Below are positions 35,707 through 48,586 of a DNA stretch of 64,000 nucleotides, in pieces. Numbering within the stretch: position 1 is the stretch's first letter; every line of letters starts with the position of its first letter. The notes under the pieces were generated by a model. It was not told the DNA's origin. It did no database searches and worked only from the letters and a program-made list of their open reading frames with translations. The position numbers and the translations under genes are program-made. The stretch is from Tetrahymena elliotti 4EA (lineage: Eukaryota > Ciliophora > Oligohymenophorea > Hymenostomatida > Tetrahymenidae), in assembly GCA_000231825.2 (NCBI GenBank), contig JH720304.1:888718-952717 (forward strand). Direction: 5' to 3'.

Positions 35707-37875
35707 ATGCAATAGGTTTAAAAACTAAATAAAGAAGACATCAAAAAATTCTTAAAAGGTAAGAATTGCTTGATTCCTTCTAATTAAATATAATCTTCGA
35801 TTGAATTCCTATCTTAGTATGGGTACAGTTAAATCTAATTAGTTGATAATGGTGCTTTTGGATTGGTTATGCAGGCTGTTGACACTTCTAACAGCGATAG
35901 AGTAGTAGCAATAAAACTAATGATAGTTACAGATTCAGATATTCTAAAAGATAATATATAGGAATACTAAAAGTGCATTTTAATCAGCAGTCCATATGTA
36001 GTTAAAAACTACTAATAACTTTATGATGAAGAGAATGAATGCTATTTCATAATTTCAGAGTTTTGTTAAAAAGGAAATCTTTTTAACTACAGAAACCAAA
36101 ACAAGTTAAGTTTAGAAGAGATAGTCAAAATTAGTTTGTAAATTATTGAAGGACTTTAAGGCATACATGATAAGAATATCATCCACAGTGATTTAAAACC
36201 TTAGAACATATTAATCAAGGATGATGATTCAATTAAAATTTGTGATTTAGGCATGTCTAAGTAGCTTCTTGGATCAAATTCTATTACTATAGCAAAGGGA
36301 GGAAGCTTAGATTATATGGCTCCAGAATAAGTAGATGGAACGTTGAGTAAGCAATCTGATATTTATTCGGTTGGATGCATAATATGCTTCTTATGTAATC
36401 TTAATATATTTGGAATAAACATGATCTAAGCTAAGAAAGGAATCTTTCCGTCTATATAGGATAATGAATTTAAAGAGTTGTTGAGTATAGCCTTCAAAAT
36501 GATGGAAGTGGAACCAAAAAAAAGAATATAGCTATTAGATTCTTCCCAATTGCTAAAGAAATTTTAGAATCATTCTTATTCGGAAGATAAAATAGAATAT
36601 AAAGTTGTAGAATATAATGGTGGGGCAAAGTATGAAGGAGAAATAAAAAATGGAGTGAGGAATGGAAAAGGAGTCTTCTATTTTGGAGAGACTAGTGCTT
36701 ATAAAAAGTATTAAGGTGAGTGGTTTGATGATAAAATGGAAGGATTTGGAGTTTTCGAGTTTAAGAATGGTGACAAATATGAAGGATATTTAGTCAATAA
36801 CTATTTTAAAGGAAAAGGAGTATGTAACTATAATGAAAATAGTAAAACAAAAAAATATGAAGGCGAATGGGCAAATGACTAAAAGGAAGGCTATGGGATT
36901 TTGGAGTATAGATCAGGGGAAAGATATGAGGGAAACTTTAAGAAAGGTTTAAGAAACGGAAAGGGAAAATATCTCTACGAAGAAACAAGTCCATTTAAGT
37001 AGTATAATGGTGAGTATGTAGATGATAGGATGGAAGGTTATGGAATTTTTGAGTGGAGGAATGGTAATATCTGTGAGGGCTATTTGAAAAATAACTATTT
37101 CAATGGCAAAGGAATTTTATATTTCAATGAGACTACTCCTTATAGAAAGTACGAAGGTGATTTTGTTAATGATAAAATGGAAGGCTATGGAGTTTTTGAG
37201 TATAAAAATGGCGATAAATTTGAGGGTTATTTAAAAAATAACTATTTCTGTGGAAAAGGGATTTGTAACTTTAATCCAAATAGTTCAAAAAAAAGATATG
37301 AAGGTGAATGGGCTAATGATAAATACGAAGGCTATGGAGTCTTGGAATTTAGATCCGGAGAAAGATATTCAGGTCATTTTAAGAATGGCATAATGGAAGG
37401 AAAAGGTATTTACTTATATAATGAATAAAGTTAATTTAAGAAGTATAATGGAGATTACATTGATAATAAAATGGAAGGATATGGAATTTTTGAATGGAAA
37501 AATGGTAATATTTGTGAAGGTTATTTGAAAAATAATTATTTCAATGGAAAAGCAGTAATGCACTTTAACTAATAAAGTAAATATAAAACTTATAGTGGTG
37601 ACTTTGTTAATGATAAAATGGAAGGCTATGGTATATTTGAGTTTAAAAACGGAGACAGATATGAAGGTTATTTAAAAAATAACTATTTCGAAGGAAAAGG
37701 AGTTTGTTACTATAATCAAGCAAGTGAGTATAAAAAATATGATGGGTATTGGGCTAATGACAAAATGGAAGGCTACGGTGTTTTAGAGTATAGATCTGGT
37801 GAAAAGTATTCAGGAAATTTTAAGAATGGATAAAGAGTTGAAAATACATAAAGTTCAGGCTGTAGCATCTTTTGA
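35707..37875 (+). CDS. protein kinase-MORN repeat fusion
   Basis: Intronless; 722 residues from the ATG at 35707, TGA at 37873-37875. The same frame is open from an ATG at 35524, which would add 61 residues including a hydrophobic segment (VIHYILCSLILFFILIYKK), so a membrane-anchored form is possible. Kinase domain: nucleotide-loop region DNGAFGLVMQAVD (~47), VAIK lysine (~70), catalytic loop IIHSDLKPQN (~158-167), metal-binding CDLG (DLG in place of DFG, ~180) and APE in YMAPEQ (~205). HSD replaces HRD, so it lacks the Arg of RD kinases. From ~302 to the end are about 16-18 MORN repeats (consensus YEGxxxxGxxxGKG), which in other proteins bind membranes or scaffold the cytoskeleton. The MORN block is built from a 147-residue higher-order repeat. 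It is flanked by two copies of a palindromic repeat. Confidence 0.9.
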
Positions 37876-39193
37876 ATGTTAATTAACAAAATACTGATCT
37901 CGCAAAAGAACTCACTATGATCAAAACTCTATAAATGATATATCTCTCAAGACATTAGAATATACATCTACAAGACATTGATCTCTCCAACAAAAGGATT
38001 TACTTATGATCATATTATATATATTAATATAAATAAATAAAATTATATTAGCCGTATGGAGAATTTATGTTTGCACGCCTTTGTGCATTATTTAGAATAT
38101 AGAATATTCGTATGAAGCTAATATTTTAATATGAATTAGAATAAAATAATATTCTCCCTAACTGAGGTTTTATTCTAATTTATTCAATATTTTTATTAAA
38201 AAATATTCTCACACTACTACTAGATGTGGTATGTAATATATGGTTGGTCACTAAAAGTATTTTGAAGGAATATTATCATCTTATATTGTATATGACTATT
38301 GGTAATGATATTAGTACTATTATTATAATAATGAGTCATTACCAAAGACCTTAAAAAAGTGCTGAGCATTATTTTACCGAAAAGAGATAAAAATGCATAA
38401 AAAGTATAAATTTTGAGTTTTTAAAAAATAGTAAAAAATTTTCTCTATTCAAAAAATAGATTACAAAATAAATGATAAATACTCTTTTGTATACAATTCA
38501 ATCATAACATATATTTTAATATTTATATAGCCTTAGTTTTAACTTCTGCCAATCTATTTCTTTTAGAATTCTTCAATGATTTATAGAAAGAAAAAACAAT
38601 TACTCAAAAAAATTTGAATATTTTGAAATATTTTTGTTGGATGTAAGTAATAATACTATTTAAAATTCAAATGAACATATTCTTAGCTTAATATTATTTG
38701 TTTAACTCTTTAACAGATATTTAGGTCTTTAAATAATATATAAAAAATGAGTGGAAATAAATTTTAAAGTTTAATATTAATAAAATTTAGTGAATGACTA
38801 TTAAAATTTGGCGTACAAAAAATTAATTTTGATAAAGAGGTTAACAAAAAAATAGCAAACAATAAAATATTATGATTTCTCAAATTATTTTTGCTTTGAT
38901 ATGAATAAATATATATGTAAAGCAAAGTTATCTTTGTTTGATATATTGATGTATTGATTTTAATCAAATTATTAATAAATCTTAATTAAGTAATAAAAAA
39001 TTGTATTTATCTAAAGCTATAATACTTCATTAGGTAAGTATTTGCATAAATAGAATAGAATAAGTAATAAATTAAGCTTTAAACTTATTAAAGCAATCAG
39101 AAAATATTTAACTGAAATTCATATTGACTAAATATAATTAAATCGAACCTTACTTTAAGTGATAAAAATATATTTCCTGCTTTCAATCAAGTC
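37876..39193. other. intergenic spacer with palindromic repeat
   Basis: AT-rich. It holds the second copy of the palindromic repeat (38129-38182) and, just before it (about 38050-38125), a looser inverted pair (ttagccgtatgg ... tcgtatgaagctaat). The minus-strand open frame 38764-38967 looks random. Confidence 0.45.
38129..38182. repeat. palindromic repeat, copy 2
   Basis: Matches the copy at 35174-35230 over about 50 bases with only a handful of differences, and keeps the same AATTAGAATA...TATTCTAATT ends. It lies about 250 bases downstream of the kinase-MORN stop. Confidence 0.65.
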
Positions 39194-40783
39194 ATGATTA
39201 ACCCTCAATATATGGATTCTTACATGAAAAATATGTAAACCTAATCTCCTCAGAAGAATGGTTAAATTAGAGTTTTTCCTGAAAAGTTTCATACTGATAA
39301 AATGTTTGGCTAACCACTAAATCGTTTAGACTAGGAACATGCAAAGAATCAAGCAAAAATAAAAAATTATGGAGATATTGACAAAATAAATTAGATTTAT
39401 AAAACCACTTATAATATGAAAAATTAACTTAATTCAGGAAATTCTTATTAAAATCTTCACTTTTCTAAAATAGCATATTAAAAAAATAGAGAATCATCCT
39501 TAGATACTTCAACTGATTCATTAAGAAGAACAGGAAAGAAAATGGTCAATACAAGTTTCAGTGATTAAAAGTTTTTTTAGCAAGCAAATTAATCTCAAAA
39601 TCTATCCAACTCCTACTTTTATTAGTAGTAAAATTCTGCAAGAGATATGTAAGCATATTAGCAAAACTAGCCTAGCTAAGAAGCTCCTAACAGCAGCAGA
39701 TAATAGAATTAATAAAATAATGAAAATAAATTACCTCATACAACAATAGGTGACTTTAAAAGATTACCGTCAAAAGATGATGGGAAATAGTATTAGTATT
39801 CTCCACAAAAAAGGCCTGCTTTTATTCCTGATAAAGTAAGTTGTAAGAAAAGATTTGATGAACGCGATCATCATGACACTACAATCGTTTAGTTAATTAG
39901 CAGGACTAGTGAAACAGGATTTCATAATGACACACCTTCAAAAAAATTATTGAAATCAGATACATTTTAAGAGTCTTTCAATCACTTATTTAATTAGTAA
40001 TAGCGTCCTTAGGGATATAAACCTGGAAAAAAAACAGTTAATTCCTCAAGAGAAAACTCAGCTGATAATTATTAATTTAAGAACATATTAACAGGGGAAA
40101 ATGTATCTGGTGATAAAAGACAAGGTTTGGCTATTGTTGATAAAACAATATATAAAAGAGAAGAGATGTCTTTAGCAAATGAATTTAGATAAAAAGTTAA
40201 TTCTTAACGTACTAATTCAGCAAATCCTTCTTATTAAAAACAGTATTTGAGTAATATTTTCAATAGAGAAGATTAACCTTATAGAGAAAATTTAAACTCT
40301 TCTTTAAACAATGGACAATCTTCTACAATTAATAGACTAAAAGAGAAAAAAGTTGCTTTGTATGATTCTAACAATGTTAGAGGATGTTTAGATCATTCAA
40401 TAAGTAAAGATCAGATTGCAAATAATGCTAGTACATCTAAAGAAAGATACATTACTAGAGTACCTATCAGCAATATTAGTAATAACGTATCAGCTTTAAT
40501 GATCTCCCATGAAATTTTAACAAAGCAATCAAAAGAACATTAAGATTTAATAAGCAAAATTCTATAAACACAGAATACTCCTCATGGTAAAATGATACTA
40601 AAAGATCGTAACCAATCTCCAATGACAAAAGGTTTGCTCAGGAATGAAACCATGGGAACTCCTTAAAGATTCTTACTTTCTGATTCTTCTAATAAAATAT
40701 CAAGTAAGCATTCCCATAATTTCGTATCCTCTCCATTTGTAAAATCTACTCGCAACCAATCAACTTAACCATTCTTTAATTGA
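39194..40783 (+). CDS. hypothetical Gln/Asn/Ser-rich protein
   Basis: Intronless, 529 residues, ATG at 39194 and TGA at 40781-40783. Not recognised. Composition is Ser, Asn, Gln and Lys-rich throughout, with Gln runs made of TAA/TAG/CAA (for example QQNQQNN near residue 170). There is no membrane segment or clear domain. Short basic and Ser/Thr motifs (SKKLLKSD, TPQRFLLSDSS, SSPFVKSTR) would suit a phosphorylated, largely disordered protein. Upstream of the ATG the frame is open for about 21 codons without another ATG. The open frame 39561-39749 is a shadow, and 40358-40543 is a piece of this gene. Confidence 0.7.
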
Positions 40784-42126
40784 AATAATGAATTAAATAA
40801 ATGAATAATAAAATTCAAAGAATAAATGATCAGAATATTAAATTTGAGTCTTATAATATAAATATTAAAATAATTTCAAAAATATTATTAAATAAAAAAA
40901 CTGTAAATAAAATAAATAAAAATAATAGCTTTTGATGTGAAATATATTTTACATTTTAAGTAAATTGTAAATCCTTTTGTTGAGAAAAAATAATTGTGAT
41001 TTATAAATTTATTATTTAGAAATGAAATGAAATTAAATGGTTCAAAAAAACTTTTATTTTTGTTAAAATTATCAAACAGATTTTAAAATTGTTTTTTCAT
41101 TAAATATTCTTTCAGAAATTATTTTTAATGAATAAAATAGAATATCAACATCTTTAAATAATAAAGTAACCAACTTTATTTTAAAATTTAGAATGATATT
41201 TTTTGGGATTAATTAATCCAACAAAAGAAATATTTTTACATAAATCAAATAAAATCTTTTATTAAAAATATCTCTATTTATTTTTCAAATCTGGCTTTTT
41301 AAATTTTAGATAAATAAAAAGAATCATGAATAATATTTGATTTATAATTGTTACTTACTACAAAATTAAGAAATCATAGAAGAGATTATTATATGAAGTT
41401 ATTAAATGCTTATGTTAATAATATCAAATTTATTAGTTTTAAAATATTTTTCAATTTATTAAATTTAAGATAGTACTTTACCTTTCTTCAAAATTATCTC
41501 TTTTAATACTATTAAGAGAAAGAATTAAAAAAAGAAGAAGAAAAAACCATTTAAAAAGATAAGTAGAGAAATAAAAAATATTGAAGAATCTTTAAATAAT
41601 AATCGATTTTAAAGAATAAATATATTTTTAAACAAATTTCTTTAATGACAACAAATTAAAAAATCTATTTAATTAAATATATTTTTAGTTATTTTATATC
41701 TTAAATAATAATATTTTTAATAAAAATAAGCTTACTACTCTTTTATAGTTAGGTAAAATATTTGATGCTTAAAAAAAATTTTATTAGTCTCTCACAAATA
41801 ATTATTTGTGGGTTATAATAAATGGTATTTTTTCAAATGTTTTAAGGTTGAGTATTTGAATGGCTCAAGATGCGTATAATAGAAGAGCGTAATTATTAAT
41901 AATGGATATTTTATAATATTTTTTGCAGATTAATTGAAATATTGTTAATTAATTTACAGTTAAATCATATTATCATATAAAAAATATTTAAATCTCTTTG
42001 ATTGACTAAATTCATAAATCTACCAAAATTTAGTAATCAAACAAAAAGTTGATATTTTAAAAAAGGATTTAAATAAATAATATTTCAAAGATAATTTATA
42101 GAGAAAGAAATTTAGTTAGATAAGAA
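40784..42126. other. intergenic spacer
   Basis: About 1.3 kb, AT-rich. A short ATG frame near 41860-41940 begins MAQDAYNRRAQLLIMDIL and is followed by intron-like signals (gcgtaattatt, ttttttgcag). This could be a small exon but I cannot connect it to anything. Confidence 0.4.
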
Positions 42127-45100
42127 ATGAAGGAAATAGAGATTAAAATAGTTTCGTAGAGTGCTATTTCTTCAATGTCATATTTCTTGAAGAACTCTTT
42201 ATTTGAAATGAAGAGGAGATTTTGTTATTACTTACTTTCGCTCGTTTCCATTATTGTAGTAGTTTGTGCAGCATAAATTACATAAACAATTACTGATAAG
42301 TCATAGTTAATTTATTTATAATCTGGAGAACTAGCATTTGGACAGCTTGATATGAGGCTGACTCCTAATGTTGATTATCTTACAAGTAATTTTAATCTTG
42401 TTTTTACTTTTGATGCAAATTGAAACTTTCTGAATCATATCTCACTCAATTTCTTTTTTTTAAAAAGTACCATTCAACAAAAATAGAATATAGGACAAAT
42501 CTTCATTAAACTTTACTTAGGTTTAAAAAAGACTTGAGATTCTAGACTTGTAGAATTAAATATCACCTAGAATTTCATTTGATTTAAATCTAACTTTAGT
42601 CACAGGAAACGGAGCATGCACTATAGATTAGTCAACTCATTTCTACTCATACCCTGCTATATTTAGCTAATGTTCTAATCAAAAAGAATCCTTGCTGACT
42701 TTTATAGATACAGAAAAGGAAAAAAGTATAGGAATAGGAAGAAATTTTGATTTAACTGAAATTCCAGAAGATTAGATTGTTATAAGTAAAGAACTTGCTA
42801 ATGCGATGAGTATTAAAAAGATAAAAAATACATAAATTCATACATAAAATATCTACTTTTTAAAATAAAATAGACATCAAAGAAGGTAATACTATATTAT
42901 TTTCTTTCAAGCCCACACTTTAATACTTTTATGGAGTATAAAATTTCTGCTCTTCATATCAACCAGAAGGCAAAGAAATGTGTTATGATGCTTTTAATAC
43001 ATTTGAACATTTTTAGCTTGAGACATTTATTTCTGCAAAGGTTGCTAAAATAGTAGATTAAAATGTTGGCAAAGAGTCTTTTAACTTAATGAAAAAATCA
43101 GTTTTTATGGAATATAAATACATTTTTAAACTTCTGAATAAGTATGCTTACTAACAATTGTACACTCACTTCAATGTTTTTGGAAATAATCGTCATGTTT
43201 TAGACATTGATCCTTACTAATACTCTTAAGAAGTAATTAATACTTTTTATTTTTTTATTTAAAAAAATCACAAAATTCATTCATTTTTATTAATTTTTAC
43301 TATGAGAAAATGTTCTTAGAATTTATTAAATGGTTTATTTATTTTAAATTGTTAGATTATTGTGAATTATCCTGATAGAATTGGTTTTTATACTTAATAA
43401 AATATGGATTAAGTTGAGATTAAAGGAAATTTTATAGCAAGTGAGATCATAAGAGTGCTAGGCGTCTATCCTACCTAAATAGATTTGCCCATTCTATCAC
43501 TATTTCATAAACTAAAATATGCTTAAATGTTTTTAAGTGTTGTTACAAATATGATTATACTTCTTTTTTCTTCTTTAAGTATAATGATGCTTTACAATCT
43601 TTTACTGGTATCTGTTGAAACAAAAACATATGAATTAGGTGTATTAAGAATAATAGGATTAAATAAAATTGGTGTGGTAATTATGATTCTCTCATAAAGT
43701 ATGTCATTTGTAATCCCAGGAGTTGTTATTGGTATTCTTTTAGCAAATTAAATTTTATCTTTTGCAAGCGAAAAAGCTAAATAAATCATAGGAATAGAAA
43801 TCAGTAGCATTCCATCAATCAATTCATATACTCTATGCTTGTTTTTAGGTAAAAATGATTCTTTTTAAACATTCTAAAAATGTCAATTCAATGCTTATTT
43901 TTAAATAATTTATAGGATTATTCATTCCTATTGCTTCATCAATAATACCTATAAAGAGTGCATTAAGTAGCTCACTCAGCTTTGCACTTGATAAAGATAG
44001 GTCTAAAAGTTCTGCAGTCAAAATCTCAGTAGATTTAGATGGGAAGAAAACTAATTGGGGTTAAATTAGCTTCGGCCTCCTCTGTACATTGTTTGGATTT
44101 TCTATCTACTATTTGCTACCTTTATCATTATTTACCTTAGATATGGGTTTGTTGATATCTATATTCTTTTTCATACTTATAGGCCTCCTTGTAGGATTGA
44201 TACTGATAAGTATAAATTTTTCTTACTTATTTGAGAAACTTGTTGTTTATATTTGCTTGTTTTGGATATCAGCATCTTCATAAAAGCTGGTTTTAAAAAA
44301 CTTAACTTGCCATAGAATAAAAAATACTAGAACTTCAATAATGTATGGGCTCAGTATTGCCTTTGTTGTTTTTGTTTGGAGTGCAATGACGCTCTAAATA
44401 GATTCACAATACTATCAAACGGTTTTAACTCAAGGAGCAAATTATTGTGTTTATGATAACTTCCCTAGTTTTAAGATAGATTCTTATGAAAACTTGTTTA
44501 CTACAGATCTCAAAGATTATATTAGATCCTATACCTTTGTTTCAGATGATTTAGCAAATATCATATATACGAATGGTAAATTTTAATAAATCATTTATTT
44601 TTTCAAATTTACATTTTTGAAAACGATCCAAAATATTACAAACAAAGCTGCTGTCTACATTTTAAAAATTACTTTATCAAAGAGTACATTTATTTTAATT
44701 TAAGGTATTTATTACTTTTAAAGTTTTGAAATATCTTTAATTCATTTTAAACTTATTTATCACATTTTATCTTTACTTGAGTTCTTAATTTCTCTAATTT
44801 TGTTTGTTAAAGACAAAAACATTTTTTAATAAAGTTTATTTATTGATTAAGAATATGTTTGTAAAAAAACCAATAATTTAAAAATAAAATAAATATGCTT
44901 AAATAAATATTATAGGTGTTTAAGGTGGGTTCAAAATTAAAAATAAAGGCCAAACATCAAGTATCTAAGTAAATATATAAGCTGTATAACCAAATTATTT
45001 GGAAACGACTATGAATTAGTTCTTAAAGATTGAATAGAAGTCATCAAGTGGTTTGAATATAGTTTAGGAATTATATAACTCAAAAGAAGTGGGCAAAATG

Positions 45101-45977
45101 ATTATTAGTTAATCAATTGCAGAGCAGCTTTTCTACAATTTAGATATTAATTTAGATGAAGGAAGTGACTATAATTATGTTTTTTTGGAGTTCACAGATT
45201 CTAAAAAAAATGTTTACAACTTTTAATTTTAAGTTTCTTCTATTGTTTCATCATTTCCTGGTATTCAAATGCAAGGAGGTGGTCTTGCATCTTAAACTAG
45301 CAAACAAAATGTAATAATATCAGCTCCAGCATATAAGTAATTAGTAGAAACCTTATCAGGAAATAAACAAGACAATATTTTTGATAAGATAATAATAGAT
45401 GCTGATTTATAATATGATGATTTTTTAAAAGCTAAAATAAAAGCTACTTCAAACTATTAAGGTAATTAATTGATTACTTTTATTTTTAATTAATGATTTA
45501 AATATTTTAATAGTAAGATTTATTTGGTCCTTTAAGAATTCTTCTGAAGAATTAGAATAAAATATGAAATTGATTAATATGTCTTTTTCTGGTTTAGGAG
45601 TATTGGTTATGGTCCTTTGCTTCTTTTCCCTCATATCATCAATGACAGCAAATATTTATAATCAAAGCAAAGAAATAGCCATAATGAGAGCTATTGGTCT
45701 ATCTAAATTTAGATTATCTTTGATATACGTTTATGAATCATTTGTCTTAGTATTTTCAAGTTGTATTATAGGAACTATTGTAGGTATGATCATAGGATAT
45801 TCTATGAGCATGCAGAGATAACTATTCACTTAAATGGCTGTTAATTTTAGATTTCCAAAGGATATATTGCTATCTTAGCTTGTTATATCCATAATATGTG
45901 CAATAGCATCTACTGTTATGCCAGTCTGTCACTTACTCAGATAACCAGTGGCAAGCTTAGTCAGAAAAGTCTTTTGA
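42127..45977 (+). CDS. FtsX-like (ABC3/MacB-type) permease with two FtsX domains
   Basis: Multi-exon (at least six introns, e.g. starting at 42386; the exon at 42468 resumes in phase). ATG at 42127, TGA at 45975-45977. An N-terminal membrane segment (YYLLSLVSIIVVVCAAQ) is followed by a large extramembrane domain and a first FtsX domain with the hallmark ETKTYELGVLRIIGLNKIG between membrane helices. A central membrane-rich part (YYLLPLSLFTLDMGLLISI) and a second extramembrane domain lead to a second FtsX domain with SKEIAIMRAIGLSKFRLS and a final helix ending in HLLRQPVASLVRKVF. Bacterial relatives (LolC/E, MacB, FtsX) transmit force from a cytoplasmic ABC ATPase to extracytoplasmic substrates. 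No ATPase domain is fused here, so a separate partner would be needed. Substrate unknown. Confidence 0.82.
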
Positions 45978-47060
45978 GCCATTATATCTTTATAGTTTTA
46001 TTTAATCTCTTTAAAATAATTAACAAATTTATTTTATTTTAGTTTGCATCTAATATGTTGTAAAAACTATAAAGACAGTAACAAATAAAATAAATTTTAA
46101 AAAATATTTTATCATGAAATATTATCAATATTTAACTGCATAATTCATTTGATTCATAGTTTGTTTTAAAAAAATTATGAATTTTGGATCTTCTTTTCAA
46201 TTATCATAAAAAAAAATCATTTAATTTAATCTACTAAAAAGAAAATATAAATAAGCAAATAAGTAATTATAATTGATAGATACTTTATAAATATCATCTA
46301 TATTTTTTTATTTGAGTTAGTTTGTTTTGAAAAAATAACAAATAATTTTATTTTTTAAAATGGAACAATCATTATTTTATGTGAAAATCATTTTTTAATG
46401 AATTATCTTTCTTGAAGAATTTTTTATATTTTATCCGATTTAAATTAAAATATCAAACCTAATTATTATTTTTTAAATATTTTTCATAGAAGTTAACCAA
46501 TATTTTTATTACCTTTATTGAATACATTAGGTGAATTTTTGATTAATTAATTTATGGAAAAACTATTTCAAATTTAATTCAAACTTCGATTTTTATTAAT
46601 TTTATTTGTTTACTCAAAATTTATTATTTTGTTCATGGGTAAAACAAAAGTTAGATTTTTAATCGTTTTTGAAAATTTTAAATAGAAATTTTAAATTAGC
46701 AAAAGAAAACGAATATTAAAATTATTTTTTTGAGAAATTTAAAATTAAAAAAGTATTAATGATTCTTAAAAAAGTTTTTTTTTTCAAAAATAAAATGATT
46801 AAGTCATTTTTTAGCAATACAGTAATGGTCTATTTAATTTAAAACAAGCTTTTCTTATTAATTTATCTTTGCTTCTTATGAGTTATTTATTTATTTTGTT
46901 TTTTTACTTGTTAACTTGTTTGTTTGTTAAATATCTAACTCATATATTTTTTTTTTGAAAATAGGATTTATTACTATTCAATAAATTTTTCCAATCGAAT
47001 AAATTTTTCATTAATTTAAATAAAATCGTAGTATTATTAACTAATAGAAATATCAAAGTT
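45978..47060. other. intergenic spacer
   Basis: About 1.1 kb of AT-rich DNA. The plus strand just before 47061 has an open frame and a possible 3' splice site (ttttgaaaatag), so an upstream non-coding or small exon for MCU is conceivable. Minus-strand frame 46940-47125 is a shadow. Confidence 0.45.
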
Positions 47061-48586
47061 ATGTTGGCTAGAAATCTTTTTAGGACAGCTAATAGTCTCC
47101 TCTTTAAGAAAAATAATATTTTCACAAGCTTTGCTTTGCAAAGAGCATTTAGTACAAATCAAAGCAGCTAAAATGTTAGAAGAAGTAAAGTTTTCTTTCA
47201 TTTTAAGGGTTTTAAATTTATTTTATTAAAAATAATTTAGGTCACACTCATCATCATCAGCATTAAAATCAATCATAAGCAAGTAGAATCTTCGTTTTTA
47301 ATTCATTTTGAATTTTATTTGATAATTTAGACATATTTTTTTATATTTTAAATAGATCAACAATAGAATTTAGTTGAATTAGACCCTAATGCCAAAAGTA
47401 ATTAGCTATTTCTACTCAATTATTATTTTATCATTAATGATTCAAATATTGAATTTGCTCAAAAAAAAAAGTTAAATTTAACATTCTATCAAAAAAAGAT
47501 ATTGATTTAGTTCTGAGACATAACAGCGTCAGTTTAGAAATAGAGATAGATGGAAAGAAGAAGATTTATTTTATTAATGAGAACTTTACTTTCAACATTC
47601 TCAAAGAAATGATTGAATTTGAATATCCTAGCTGTACAGTAGAGTTTGACTTCACAAGAAGTGGCTCCAGTCTTGTTGATTAGAATTCTAATTTATTCAA
47701 TTTCTTGAGAAGCGATGATAAGGGTGAAGTTGTCTTAGAAGTTGATGACGAAGTTTTAGTTTTAAGAAATAGTGGTCACAGTGTTCTTAACTAATTCCTT
47801 CAACAAGTTGAAAAGGAATCTTCTGAAAATCAAGGTGCTCTTCACTGGTTCTTGTAATGCTAAAAAAATAAAATTCATCCTTCTCATGCAGGAGTTCTTT
47901 CTCATCTTATAAGTTAATTTTAATAAGAAGTCAAAAACCTAAAAGCAGCATCAAAAAAAGATATCAATTTATCTGAAACTGAACTTGATAATATTTTTAT
48001 AAAAACCTTTAAAAGTTTTAGTGCTCCTGTAAATCAAGAAATTGAAGCAATTCAACACTAACAAAACATAGTAGAGTAAGAGCTATCTAAGCTATATGAA
48101 AGAAGAGATAGTCTCTTTGAAGCTGCAACTAAAAGATCTTACTTTTACCTTAAACTTATTTTACTTATCTCTCTAGGCCACTTGGCTACCTTTTACTATA
48201 TGATTTTCCATGTCGATTGGTTAGGTAAAATTAGCAAAATATATATCTCTTTTGCTTACAAGTTAAATTATCAATTTATCTAATAATATTAATTTTATTA
48301 TAAAAAAGGTTGGGATATTATTGAACCTATTACCTACACAGTTGCTCAATTATCTGTTTTACTTGCTATTAGATTTTTCTGGAAGCATAAATCAATTCGT
48401 TCTGTAGAAAGTATTATTGAAGTTGGTAGATAGAGATACCTAAATCAACGTGTTGTTAAAGATATATATTCCAACTTGCAAGAATAAATTGGTTAAAAAG
48501 AATCAGAAAGAGATTTTTTAACGAAAAAAGCTAAACTATTATTAAATAAAAAGACCTACAATACAATTTCTTTAAAAGATATTTGA
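47061..48586 (+). CDS. MCU: mitochondrial calcium uniporter pore subunit MCU
   Basis: Five exons with four short introns; ATG at 47061, TGA at 48584-48586. MCU forms the Ca2+ channel of the inner mitochondrial membrane. The N-terminus MLARNLFRTANSLLFKKNN is an arginine-rich amphipathic presequence, as expected for matrix targeting. A His/Gln-rich stretch and the matrix N-terminal domain follow, then a coiled-coil region (EIEAIQHQQNIVEQELSKLY). TM1 is YFYLKLILLISLGHLATFYY. The pore signature WDIIEPITY is assembled exactly across an intron (DWL|GWDII). TM2 is TVAQLSVLLAIRFF, and a second coiled coil leads to the C-terminus. The canonical selectivity motif is WDIMEP; here Met is Ile, while the channel-lining Asp and Glu are kept. 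No regulatory EF-hand (MICU) protein is in the window. Confidence 0.92.

Noticed and set aside
39561..39749. Plus-strand frame MIKSFFSKQINLK...
   Set aside because: Different frame inside the Gln/Asn-rich gene 39194-40783.
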